The notes below the pieces were generated by a model. That model saw nothing but the letters and a program-made list of their open reading frames with translations. It was not told the DNA's origin and made no database searches. Below are positions 46,666 to 54,070 of a stretch of DNA of 64,000 nt, piece by piece. Within the stretch, counting starts at the first letter, position 1. Each line of letters opens with the position of its first letter. The DNA is from Planobispora longispora (GTDB taxonomy: Bacteria > Actinomycetota > Actinomycetes > Streptosporangiales > Streptosporangiaceae): the NCBI RefSeq assembly GCF_016863135.1, contig NZ_BOOH01000035.1, positions 22,951 to 86,950 on the forward strand, given 5' to 3'. Position numbers and translations under genes: made by a program.

Positions 46666-47700
46666 ATGAAGACCGCGACCCCGCAGATGGCGCGGGCGAT
46701 CAACGATCGCCTCGCGCTGGACCTGCTGCTGGAACGCGGCCCGCTGACCGCCCCCCAGCTCAGGGCGCTGACCGGCCTGTCCCGCCCCACCGTGTCCGAC
46801 CTGATCGAGCGGCTACGGGTCAACGGGCTGATCGAGGTCGCCGGGGAGAGCGGAGAGGACCGCCGGGGGCCGAACGCCCGCCTGTACGGCATCGTCGCCG
46901 ACCGCGCCCACGTGGCCGGGATCGACGTGCGCCGCTCCGCCGTCAACGTCACCGTCGCCGACATCACCGGCCGGACCGTCAGCTCGGCCGTACGGCCGCT
47001 GCGGCCCGGTGACGACCTGGCCGAGCTCATCGTCGCCGCGGTCGCCGAGGCTGCCGGGTCCCGGAGCATGCACGCCGTCGTCCTGGGCGCTCCCGGCCTG
47101 GTGGATCCGGCCGCCGGGGACCTGGTGGCCGACAACGGCGTACCCGGCTGGAAACCCAACCTGCTCCAGGCCCTGCGTCACCGGATAGGCGCCCCGGTCA
47201 CCCTGGAGAACGAGGTCAATCTCGCCGCCGTCGCCGAGCACCGGGCCGGGTCCGCCCGGGACCGCGACGACTTCGTCCTGCTCTGGCTGGACGACGGGGT
47301 CGGCGCGGCGGTCACCCTCGGCGGGCGGCTGAGGCGCGGCGTCTCCGGGGGCGCGGGCGAGATCGGGTTCCTCCGGCCGGGTGGCACGGCGATCTGTGAT
47401 CTGGTGACGACCGAGGCCGCTCACGCCCTGGACCCCGACTCCCTCGCGAGCCTGATCGCCGAGATCGCCTTCACCCTGGTCGCCGTCCTCGACCCGGGGC
47501 TGGTCGTCCTCGGCGGGGATACCGGCCACTCCGGCGGCGACGCGCTGGCGGCGCGGACCGGCGAGCGCCTGACCGCCCTCTCCCCCGTCCCGGTCCAGGT
47601 GCGGCCGAGCACGGTGGAGGGCAACGCGGTCCTGCGCGGCGCGCTGTTCACCGCCCTGTCCATCGCGCACCGGGACGTCTTCGGCGGCGTCCCGGGGTGA
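46666..47700 (+). CDS. ROK-family transcriptional regulator lacking the zinc motif
   Basis: A 344-aa regulator. The N-terminal winged HTH reads LTAPQLRALTGLSRPTVSDLIERL (about 26-50). The ROK ATPase fold follows, with GIDVRRSAVNVTVAD and the ROK signature GVSGGAGEIGFL (about 225-236). Right after it the conserved CxCGxxGC zinc site of typical ROK proteins is absent (RPGGTAICDLVTTEAAHA). GAGGACGG precedes ATG 46666. Divergent from the MFS gene, its probable target. Confidence 0.9.
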   Translation: MKTATPQMARAINDRLALDLLLERGPLTAPQLRALTGLSRPTVSDLIERLRVNGLIEVAGESGEDRRGPNARLYGIVADRAHVAGIDVRRSAVNVTVADITGRTVSSAVRPLRPGDDLAELIVAAVAEAAGSRSMHAVVLGAPGLVDPAAGDLVADNGVPGWKPNLLQALRHRIGAPVTLENEVNLAAVAEHRAGSARDRDDFVLLWLDDGVGAAVTLGGRLRRGVSGGAGEIGFLRPGGTAICDLVTTEAAHALDPDSLASLIAEIAFTLVAVLDPGLVVLGGDTGHSGGDALAARTGERLTALSPVPVQVRPSTVEGNAVLRGALFTALSIAHRDVFGGVPG

Positions 47701-47819
47701 CGTCCGGCCGGGCGGGCCCCGGATCCTCCGTACTGAATCTTTCATCCGGCCCGATCCCGGCGGCACGTTCCTGAACTGCGCGGACGTTCCGGCCGAGCGC
47801 GCCCGGCGCGGGCGTTTCG

Positions 47820-47848
47820 TTTACACCCCCCGGACACCGGCCTAAAGT
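47820..47848 (+). promoter_or_regulatory. Promoter of the LPMO gene
   Basis: -35 TTTACA (47820-47825), 17-bp spacer and -10 TAAAGT (47843-47848), a good vegetative-type promoter. Transcription should start near 47855, so the CebR-like site lies across it. Confidence 0.6.
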
Positions 47849-47856
47849 CCGGTTCG

Positions 47857-47870
47857 CGTGAGCGCTCGCT
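47857..47870. promoter_or_regulatory. CebR-like operator at the LPMO promoter
   Basis: CGTGAGCGCTCGCT shares the central 8-bp palindrome GAGCGCTC with the streptomycete cellobiose-repressor box TGGGAGCGCTCCCA. It lies a few bases downstream of the predicted transcription start, an effective place for repression of a cellulose-degrading enzyme. Confidence 0.45.
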
Positions 47871-47912
47871 GCATCGATCGGTAATCCGCCACCCGAAAGG
47901 TCGGTCAGTTCA

Positions 47913-48965
47913 GTGCGCAATTGGCGAAGTATCGCTGTCGCCTGCGCGGCCACGGTGATGTCCGCGCTCCTCGCGGTCGTCCTCGTCCCCAGCTCGGCCT
48001 CGGCCCACGGCGCCATGATGGTGCCCGGCAGCCGGACCTTCTTCTGCTGGCAGGACGGGCTCAGCCCGCAGGGGAACATCGTCCCCATCAACCCCGCCTG
48101 CTCGGCCGCCGTGGCCCAGAGCGGCGCCAACTCCCTCTACAACTGGTTCAGCGTCCTGCGCTCCGACGGCGCAGGACGGACCCGGGGGTTCATCCCCGAC
48201 GGGCAGCTGTGCAGCGGCGGGAACCCCAACTTCAGCGGGTTCGACCTCGCGCACGAGGACTGGCCGGTGACCCACCTGACCTCCGGGGCGCAGATCCAGT
48301 TCCGGTACAACAAGTGGGCCGCCCACCCGGGCTGGTTCTACCTCTACGTCACCAAGGACGGCTGGAACCCGAACCGGCCTCTCACCTGGGCCGATCTGGA
48401 GGAGCAGCCCTTCCACACCGCCGACCACCCGCAGAGCGTCGGCTCGCCCGGCACCAACGACGCCCACTACTACTGGAACGCCACCCTGCCCTCGGGCAAG
48501 TCGGGCCGCCACCTCATCTACTCGGTGTGGAAGCGCTCCGACAGCGCCGAGACCTTCTACAACTGCTCCGACGTCGTCTTCGACGGCGGTGACGGCGAGG
48601 TGACGGGCGTCGGCCGTCCCGGCCCCACTCCCACCGTCACGCCGACGGTCACCCCGACCGGTGACACCGGCTCCTGCACGGCCACCTACAAGACCGTCAC
48701 CTCCTGGTCTGGCGGCTTCCAGGGCGAGGTCACGGTGAAGAACCCCGGCACCGCCGCCGTCAACGGCTGGACCGTCAACTGGGATCTCGCCGCCGGCAGT
48801 TCCATCAACAGCCTGTGGAACGGCACCCACACGGTCTCCGGGTCCACGGTCACCGCGAAGAACGCCGACTGGAACCGGACGATCCAACCCGGCGGGTCGG
48901 TGACCTTCGGCTTCACCGCCAACGGCACCAGCGGCTCCCCCACTCCCGCCTGTACCAGTCCCTGA
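47913..48965 (+). CDS. AA10 lytic polysaccharide monooxygenase with CBM2
   Basis: A 350-aa secreted copper enzyme cleaving crystalline cellulose oxidatively. The signal peptide ends at SASA, leaving His32 as the mature N-terminus; with His138 in KWAAHPGWF it forms the histidine brace. The catalytic domain (32 to about 225) closely follows the cellulose-active C1-type (CelS2-like) pattern, including LYNWF, DWPVTHLTSGA and NCSDVVFDGGDGEVTG. A Thr/Pro linker (PTPTVTPTVTPT) leads to a CBM2 (about 250-350) with Trp residues in SWSGGF and NGWTVNW. GTG start at 47913. A CebR-like operator and promoter lie upstream. Confidence 0.93.
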   Translation: MRNWRSIAVACAATVMSALLAVVLVPSSASAHGAMMVPGSRTFFCWQDGLSPQGNIVPINPACSAAVAQSGANSLYNWFSVLRSDGAGRTRGFIPDGQLCSGGNPNFSGFDLAHEDWPVTHLTSGAQIQFRYNKWAAHPGWFYLYVTKDGWNPNRPLTWADLEEQPFHTADHPQSVGSPGTNDAHYYWNATLPSGKSGRHLIYSVWKRSDSAETFYNCSDVVFDGGDGEVTGVGRPGPTPTVTPTVTPTGDTGSCTATYKTVTSWSGGFQGEVTVKNPGTAAVNGWTVNWDLAAGSSINSLWNGTHTVSGSTVTAKNADWNRTIQPGGSVTFGFTANGTSGSPTPACTSP

Positions 48966-48971
48966 CGACCC

Positions 48972-48999
48972 GGGGCCCCGGCCGGACGGCCGGGGCCCC
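48972..48999 (+). terminator. Hairpin between LPMO and lipoprotein-CBM2 genes
   Basis: A perfect 12-bp stem (GGGGCCCCGGCC and complement) with a GGAC loop, 6 nt after the LPMO stop. No U-tract follows, and the next gene starts 21 nt later, so it may be a partial terminator or a transcript-stabilising stem. Confidence 0.6.
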
Positions 49000-49020
49000 C
49001 TCCCAGGAAGGTGACCCGCC

Positions 49021-49608
49021 ATGCCCCGGGGGAAGACCACGACGCTGCTGGGCGCCGCCTCCCTCGGCGCGGCGGTGGCGTTGATCGCGGCGGCCTGCGT
49101 CGGCGGCCCCGCGAGCCCACCGCCCGCGCACCCCGCCGCGCACGGGGCCTCCCCCGCCGCACCGCCCGTACCGCCCGCGGACCCGGCGTCCGGGTCATCC
49201 CAGCAGTCCGGATCATCCGGGCCGTCCGAGCAGTCCGCGTCATCCCAGCAGTCCGGGTCATCCGGGCCGCCCGCGGCTCCGTCCCATTCACGGCCACCGT
49301 CCCCGGCCGCGGGGTGCACCGCCACGCTCACCCTCGTCGAGTCCTGGCCGGGCGGTTACCGGGGCACCGCGACGATCAGCAACAGGACCGGCGGCCCGAT
49401 GCGCGACTGGTACATCCAGTGGCTCCTCCCCCGGGGAGCGACCATCACCCAGGCGTGGAAGGGCACGCACATGCAGAGCGGCCCCATCGCGATGATCCAC
49501 GCTCCGGCCGACGACCCCGTGCTGGCCCCGGGCGCCACCGTCTCCGAAATCGGCTTCATCGGCGCCGCCCCCACGCCTCCGTCCTTCACCGAGATCACCT
49601 GCGGCTGA
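49021..49608 (+). CDS. Probable lipoprotein consisting of a lone CBM2-like domain
   Basis: A 195-aa exported protein. The signal (TLLGAASLGAAVALIAAAC) ends in a plausible though weak lipobox with Cys26, followed by a Pro/Ala then Ser/Gln/Gly linker (about 30-97) built from a DNA repeat. Residues about 98-195 are a CBM2-like module: CTATLTLVESWPGGYRG, DWYIQWLLPRGATITQAWKG and ending TEITCG, the Cys pair closing the domain. No catalytic domain is present. It likely tethers cellulose or chitin to the cell surface near the LPMO. ATG 49021 follows AAGGTGACCCGCC. Confidence 0.8.
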   Translation: MPRGKTTTLLGAASLGAAVALIAAACVGGPASPPPAHPAAHGASPAAPPVPPADPASGSSQQSGSSGPSEQSASSQQSGSSGPPAAPSHSRPPSPAAGCTATLTLVESWPGGYRGTATISNRTGGPMRDWYIQWLLPRGATITQAWKGTHMQSGPIAMIHAPADDPVLAPGATVSEIGFIGAAPTPPSFTEITCG

Positions 49609-49740
49609 ACCCGTCCGGACGCCCGCCCGCCACTTTTGCGGTGAAAGCTACTGTTGCGACTGGTTATACCGGTGAGGCGACTATGCCCATACGATTCTTT
49701 CAATACTGAGATGGATCGTTCCAGGCGGCTGCGAGGTCAT

Positions 49741-50853
49741 GTGTTCGGAATCATCCGCCCCTGCAGTGAGCACGGGTGCCCGTCCCTTCACCAGGCCTGG
49801 CAGGCGCACCTGTGCGGGCTGTGCCTGACATTGCGAGACGGTCAGGGACAGGGAGCGCGGCTGGCCACCAACTACGACACTCTGATCATCTCGGTCCTCG
49901 CCGAGGCCCAGCTCCCGTCCGCCTCCCCGCACCGGACCGCGGGCCCCTGCGCGCTGCGCGGCTTCCGCTCCGCCGACGTGGTGGACGCCCGCGCCCAGGG
50001 AGCACGGCTGGCGGCCGCGGTCTCGCTCGTGCTGGCCGCGGGCCGGATCCGCGACCAGGTCGCGGACGGCGACGTCGCCGCCGGGACCGGCGCGGCCCGC
50101 ATGAAGCTGGCGGCCCGCTGGGAGGCCGGTGGAGCGCGGCTGGGAGCCGGGGTCGGGTTCGACACCGCCGTCCTGACCTCCACCGTGGATCGGCAGCTCG
50201 ACCTGGAGCGCCGGGCCGCCTCTCCTTCCGGCCGCCCCGACGGACCCGGCGGCCCCGGTGCCCCCGCAAGTCCTTCCGGTCCTTCCGGTTCCGGGAGCGG
50301 GCCGATCACGCTCCTCGACCTGACCCGCCCGGCGGAGGACGCGGTCGCCGCGTCGTTCGCCCACACGGCGGTGCTCGCCGGACTCCCCGGCAACGCCGCC
50401 GCCCTGGCCGAGGCGGGCAGGTTCTTCGGCCGGATCGCCCACCTGCTCGACGCGGTCGAGGACCGGGAAGACGACGACGCCCGGGGCCTGTTCAACCCGC
50501 TGACCGCCACCGGCGCCACCCGCCAGGAGGCCCGGAGGCTCTGCGACGACGCCGTACACGGCCTCGCCCTGGCGCTGCGGGACGTGGAACTCCAGGAACG
50601 TCACCTGGTGGAGGTGCTCCTCGGCGCCGAGGTACGGCGGGCGGTCGAGCGCGCCTTCCACGACCACCCCGCGTCGTCCTCCTACCGGCGGCCGGGATGG
50701 ATCCGCACGTCGGCGGCGGGGGTGGCGACCTTCTTCACCTGCGGGATGTGGCGGCCCCGGTGGAGCCGGAAGAAGGGCCGCCCATGCAGCGAGCGCTGCT
50801 ACCTGCGCGAGGCCGACTGCTGCTCCTGCTGCGACTGCTGCGACTGTTCCTGA
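49741..50853 (+). CDS. DUF5685 family protein with Cys-rich tail
   Basis: A 370-aa protein. It begins VFGIIRPCSEHGCPSLHQAW followed by CGLCLTLRDGQGQGARLATN, a Cys-containing N-terminal motif of DUF5685, with helical middle regions (RLAAAVSLVLAAGRIRDQVAD; ARFFGRIAHLLDAVEDREDDDARGLFNPL) and a terminal cluster CCSCCDCCDCS. The helical DxxED-like core resembles isoprenoid-type folds but no function is established. The GTG at 49741 has GAGG 4 nt upstream and begins the conserved FGIIRPC motif. Confidence 0.75.
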   Translation: MFGIIRPCSEHGCPSLHQAWQAHLCGLCLTLRDGQGQGARLATNYDTLIISVLAEAQLPSASPHRTAGPCALRGFRSADVVDARAQGARLAAAVSLVLAAGRIRDQVADGDVAAGTGAARMKLAARWEAGGARLGAGVGFDTAVLTSTVDRQLDLERRAASPSGRPDGPGGPGAPASPSGPSGSGSGPITLLDLTRPAEDAVAASFAHTAVLAGLPGNAAALAEAGRFFGRIAHLLDAVEDREDDDARGLFNPLTATGATRQEARRLCDDAVHGLALALRDVELQERHLVEVLLGAEVRRAVERAFHDHPASSSYRRPGWIRTSAAGVATFFTCGMWRPRWSRKKGRPCSERCYLREADCCSCCDCCDCS

Positions 50854-50970
50854 TGCGGCTGGGACCCGGGATCCGCCCACGCTCCTCCCCCGGGAGCCGG
50901 CGGGCGCCGGGACGGCCGGAGCGGATCTCCCCGTGCCGGGGCTCCGCCGGCCGCACCCTAAACTCTGACC

Positions 50971-51438
50971 ATGATTCGCCCCGCCGTTCCCGAGGACATC
51001 TCCGCCATCGTCGACATGGTCAGGGGGCTCGCAGAGTACGAGAAGGCCCTCGACCAGGTCGAGACGTCGCCCGAGCAGCTCCACGAGGCCCTGTTCGGCG
51101 AGAACCCCGCGGTCTTCTGCCACATCGCCGAGGACGACGGGCGGGTCGCGGGGTTCGCGGTCTGGTTCCTCAGCTTCTCCACCTGGCAGGGCAGGCACGG
51201 GATCTACCTGGAGGACCTCTACGTCCACCCCGACCACCGGGGCGGCGGGCACGGCAAGGCGCTCCTGACCGAGCTGGCCCGGATCTGCGTCGAGCGCGGG
51301 TACGGCCGCTTCGAATGGTCGGTCCTCGACTGGAACACGAGCGCGCAGGCCTTCTACGCGGCGATGGGCGCCGTCCCCACGGCCGAGTGGGACCGGTGGC
51401 GCCTCGACGGCGACGCGCTCGTCAAGGCCGGCAGTTGA
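50971..51438 (+). CDS. GNAT N-acetyltransferase (SSAT/diamine-acetyltransferase-like)
   Basis: A 155-aa acetyltransferase: MIRPAVPEDISAIVDMVRGLAEYE, IYLEDLYVHPDHRGGGHGKALL with the acetyl-CoA loop (about 86-98), and EWSVLDWNTSAQAFYAAMGA. The pattern ..LAEYEK and LEDLYV..HRG matches eukaryote-like spermidine/diamine acetyltransferases found in many bacteria. Polyamine acetylation is the best guess. ATG 50971; no strong SD. Confidence 0.87.
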   Translation: MIRPAVPEDISAIVDMVRGLAEYEKALDQVETSPEQLHEALFGENPAVFCHIAEDDGRVAGFAVWFLSFSTWQGRHGIYLEDLYVHPDHRGGGHGKALLTELARICVERGYGRFEWSVLDWNTSAQAFYAAMGAVPTAEWDRWRLDGDALVKAGS

Positions 51439-51475
51439 CCCCCTCCGGCCGCGGGCCCGCCCGCCGTTAATCCGG

Positions 51476-51505
51476 TTGAGGCACGAGAACGGCCTCTGGT
51501 AGAAG
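51476..51505 (+). promoter_or_regulatory. Promoter candidate before the second GNAT gene
   Basis: -35 TTGAGG (51476-51481), 18-bp spacer, -10 TAGAAG (51500-51505), about 40 bp before the GTG start. Confidence 0.45.
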
Positions 51506-51545
51506 TCGCTGCGTTTCTCATTCCTCGACCGATCGGAGTGCGCCG

Positions 51546-52073
51546 GTGCTGACCGGAAAGCTCGTACGGCTGCGTGCCATGGAACCGTCCGACGCCGAGG
51601 CGCTGTGGCGGTGGAACAGCGACCCCGAGGTCATGCGCTGGATGGACGACGGATATCCGAGTTCGCTGGCCCAGACCCTCGCGCGTTTCGAGAACCGTGA
51701 GCGGAATTCGTACGGCGATGTTCTCCTCGGGATCGAGACGCTCGACGGGGGACGGCTGATCGGGCTCACCCGGCTGAGGGACACCGAGCCGGAGATCGGC
51801 AATGCCGAGTTCGACATCTACATCGGCGAGAAGGACTGCTGGGGCAAGGGCTACGGCACCGACGCCACCCGGGAGATGTGCCGGTACGGCTTCGACAAGA
51901 TGCGACTGCACTCGATCGCGCTCTGGACGGTCGCCGAGAACACGTCGGCGATCCGGGTCTACGAGAAGGTCGGCTTCACCCAGGACGGCAGGCAGCGCGA
52001 CGCGTTCCGCCGTGACGGGAAATGGCACGACATGGTTCTCATGACCATGCTGGAAGGTGAGCTGGTCGGCTGA
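51546..52073 (+). CDS. GNAT N-acetyltransferase (RimJ/RimL-like)
   Basis: A 175-aa enzyme: MLTGKLVRLRAMEPSDAEALWRW at the start, FDIYIGEKDCWGKGYGTDATREM with the acetyl-CoA-binding G-K-G-Y-G-T (about 105-110) and LWTVAENTSAIRVYEKVGF. It is of the RimJ/L-SpeG type that acetylates protein N-termini, polyamines or antibiotics. GTG start with GGAG 7 nt upstream. Confidence 0.87.
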   Translation: MLTGKLVRLRAMEPSDAEALWRWNSDPEVMRWMDDGYPSSLAQTLARFENRERNSYGDVLLGIETLDGGRLIGLTRLRDTEPEIGNAEFDIYIGEKDCWGKGYGTDATREMCRYGFDKMRLHSIALWTVAENTSAIRVYEKVGFTQDGRQRDAFRRDGKWHDMVLMTMLEGELVG

Positions 52074-52156
52074 GGGCACCGCCGGGAAAACGCGTTGCGC
52101 CGGGATCCCCCGGCGCGACACAATTCATTCGTCAAGCACCTCCGAAAGGAAAAAGA

Positions 52157-52204
52157 ATGCGCATCCGACGCCGAATGAGCATGGTCGGGCCGGCTCGCAT
52201 GTGA
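52157..52204 (+). CDS. Short ORF with good ribosome-binding site upstream of the tRNA pair
   Basis: MRIRRRMSMVGPARM, 15 codons, preceded by AAAGGAAAAAG. It ends about 60 nt before the first tRNA. The SD is among the best in the neighbourhood, yet the product is tiny and unrecognised, so it may be chance or a leader peptide. Confidence 0.25.
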   Translation: MRIRRRMSMVGPARM

Positions 52205-52267
52205 CGATTGGCGACGTCCCGTGCGAGCCGTCCCGGACATGGTCCCGGGGCGGCTCTTCGCATTCCC

Positions 52268-52340
52268 GGCGGGTGGGGGCGCTGGCGTGCCCGGTGGTTT
52301 CATAAGCCACTCCAGGTGGGTTCGATTCCCACACCCGCCA
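52268..52340 (+). tRNA. Atypical tRNA with CAT anticodon (Met-type)
   Basis: All four helices pair: acceptor GGCGGGT/ACCCGCC, D stem GGGC/GCCC, anticodon stem GTGGT/GCCAC with loop TTCATAA (anticodon CAT, 52301-52303), and T stem GTGGG/CCCAC with loop TTCGATT. Discriminator A at 52340; CCA is not encoded. The near-universal T8 and A14 are both replaced by G, and the D loop is short, so it is not a normal elongator or initiator Met tRNA and could be tRNA-Ile2-like, specialised or decaying. Confidence 0.65.
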
Positions 52341-52341
52341 C

Positions 52342-52370
52342 GGATTCTCCATTTTTTTCACGGAGAATCC
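52342..52370. promoter_or_regulatory. 9-bp inverted repeat between the two tRNAs
   Basis: GGATTCTCC (52342-52350) and GGAGAATCC (52362-52370) enclose an 11-nt loop with a run of seven T. It may guide processing of a common precursor. It is A/T-rich compared with its surroundings. Confidence 0.45.
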
Positions 52371-52372
52371 AG

Positions 52373-52445
52373 GCCTCCGTGGCGCAGTGGATCGCGCGCC
52401 TGCTTGCGGAGCAGGAGGACGCTGGTTCGAATCCAGCCGGAGGCA
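52373..52445 (+). tRNA. tRNA-Arg with GCG anticodon
   Basis: Acceptor GCCTCCG/CGGAGGC, D stem GCGC/GCGC, anticodon stem CCTGC/GCAGG with loop TTGCGGA (anticodon GCG, 52406-52408), T stem GCTGG/CCAGC with loop TTCGAAT, discriminator A. T8, A14 and the A20 and C35 arginine identity bases are present, so it looks functional. Bacteria usually read CGC with an A34-to-inosine ACG tRNA; a GCG isoacceptor is unusual. Confidence 0.85.
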
Positions 52446-52656
52446 CCGAGAAACACCGCGGAAAGACCGCTCCCGATTTCCGGGGCCGCTCCTGTTTTTC
52501 CGGGAAGCGGGCCGTCCGCGGCTTCCCGGGAAGCGGGTCGGCCGGCCGCCGGGTGACCCGGATATCGTCTCCGCCACGAGCGGGACTCTCCCCACGCTCG
52601 CCCCGCCCTTCCCCCGCCCGGCCCTCCCGCGCCTCGCCGCGGCGTATCGTCGGGAC

Positions 52657-53013
52657 ATGACCGATGATCCGTTGGAGTCACTGCGGCGGCTCTGCCTGGC
52701 GCTCCCCGAGACCACCGAACGGCTCAGCCACGGTGAGCCGACATGGTTCATCCGGGACAGGAAGACGTTCGTGACGTACGCCGACCATCATCACGACGAT
52801 CGGCTCGCCTTCTGGTGCGCCGCCCCGCCCGGCGTCCAGGAGGCCATGGTCTCCGAGGCGCCCGAGCGCTTCTTCCGCCCGCCGTACGTCGGCCACCGCG
52901 GCTGGCTCGGCGTCTATCTCGACGTCCCCCAGGACTGGGCCGAGATCGCCGAGATCGTCACCGAGGCGTACCGGGTGGTCGCCCCCAAACGGCTGGCCGC
53001 CCTCCTGGACTGA
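52657..53013 (+). CDS. MmcQ/YjbR family protein (second copy)
   Basis: A 118-aa protein: LRRLCLALPETTERLSHGEPTW at the start, ERFFRPPYVGHRGWLGVYLD in the middle and EIVTEAYRVVAPKRLAALL at the end. It belongs to the same fold as the 25319-25678 protein but to a different subgroup. Function unknown. ATG 52657 with no strong SD. Confidence 0.87.
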   Translation: MTDDPLESLRRLCLALPETTERLSHGEPTWFIRDRKTFVTYADHHHDDRLAFWCAAPPGVQEAMVSEAPERFFRPPYVGHRGWLGVYLDVPQDWAEIAEIVTEAYRVVAPKRLAALLD

Positions 53014-53106
53014 CCGCTCCCGCGCCGGGGACCGGGGCGTCCCGCGGAGGTCGCGGTCACCGCGTCCGCCCCGGACTCCCGTCCGGGCCGCTCCCGCCGA
53101 CCGGGC

Positions 53107-53712
53107 TCACCCGCGCGGGCGCAGCCCGTTGAGGGCGGTCTCGACGACGCTGTCGGCGTATCCGGGGGTCAGGGGTCCGCCGCGCTGCAGCCACCGGTTG
53201 AGCAGCGGGCCCCACACCATCTCGACGGCCACATCGAGGTCGAGATCCAGCGCCAGCTGCCCGGCCCGCTGGGCGGCGCGCAGCCGTTCCTTCTTCAGCT
53301 CCCGCATCGGGCCGTCCAGCCGCTCGGAGTAGGCGGCCGCCAGTTCCGGATCGTGCGCGATCTCGGTGGCCAGGGCGCGCATCGGCTCGTCGTAGCGGGG
53401 GTCGTTCAGCTCCGCGACCGTGGCGCGCAGGACCGTCTTCAGGTCGGCCTCCAGGTCCCCGGTGTCGGGCAGGGCCGCCTCCCCGTCCTGCCCGCCGCTG
53501 AGCATGAGGAAGGCGTCCAGGAGCACGGTGCCCTTGGAGGGCCACCAGCGGTAGATCGTCTGCTTGCCGACCCCGGCCCGCGCGGCGATGCCCTCGATGC
53601 TCAGCTTGGCGTATCCCACCTCACCGACCAGCTCGAACGCCGCGGTGAGGATCGCCCGGCGGGAGGCTTCACTCCGGCGGGCCGGGTTGGAGGACGGACG
53701 CTGCGTCGTCAT
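53107..53712 (-). CDS. TetR-family transcriptional regulator
   Basis: A 201-aa repressor. The HTH occupies about 18-62 (RRAILTAAFELVGEVGYAKLSIEGIAARAGVGKQTIYRWW, shown in parts) and the ligand domain has a TetR_C-like ending with LLNRWLQRGGPLTPGYAD. It is divergent from an SDR remnant starting about 50 bp away, which was probably its target. ATG 53712. Confidence 0.92.
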   Translation of the reverse strand: MTTQRPSSNPARRSEASRRAILTAAFELVGEVGYAKLSIEGIAARAGVGKQTIYRWWPSKGTVLLDAFLMLSGGQDGEAALPDTGDLEADLKTVLRATVAELNDPRYDEPMRALATEIAHDPELAAAYSERLDGPMRELKKERLRAAQRAGQLALDLDLDVAVEMVWGPLLNRWLQRGGPLTPGYADSVVETALNGLRPRG

Positions 53713-53763
53713 GCGGCCAACCTAACAGAAAGCAAGACGAGACGTACCGTCTTACTTCCCTCC

Positions 53764-53957
53764 CGCACCGTCTCCGCCCACGACCTCGACGACCGGTACG
53801 GGGACCGGCTGCTGACTCTCCCGATCGACGTGACCGACCGCACCGCGGTGTTCGCCGCCGTGGCCGCCACCGTCGAGCACTTCGGCCGGCTGGACGTCGT
53901 GGTGAACAACGCCGGCACCATGTCCTCGGGAATGGTCGAGGAGTTCACCGAGCCGGC
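53764..53957 (+). pseudogene. Fragment of a short-chain dehydrogenase/reductase
   Basis: A frame reading RLLTLPIDVTDRTAVFAAVA then ATVEHFGRLDVVVNNAGTMS and VEEFTE matches the middle of SDR proteins, including the DVTD and NNAG motifs. The TGxxxGIG cofactor loop upstream and the catalytic YxxxK downstream are absent; the frame passes into unrelated sequence at about 53957. It lies directly next to TetR, as in intact TetR-SDR pairs. Confidence 0.7.
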
Positions 53958-54070
53958 GGCCGGCGCCGTCGGGTGGCCGTCGGGGCGGGAGGGCCTCCCG
54001 GCGCGATCGGGGATGGGATGTCACCTTCCGGCAACCCTCCGGTCACCTCCCGCCTGTTCGCTGTGGTGAC

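Noticed and set aside
52125..52751. Long frames across the tRNA genes on both strands
   Set aside because: They translate tRNA sequence and its complement, have no family match and conflict with the well-paired tRNAs.
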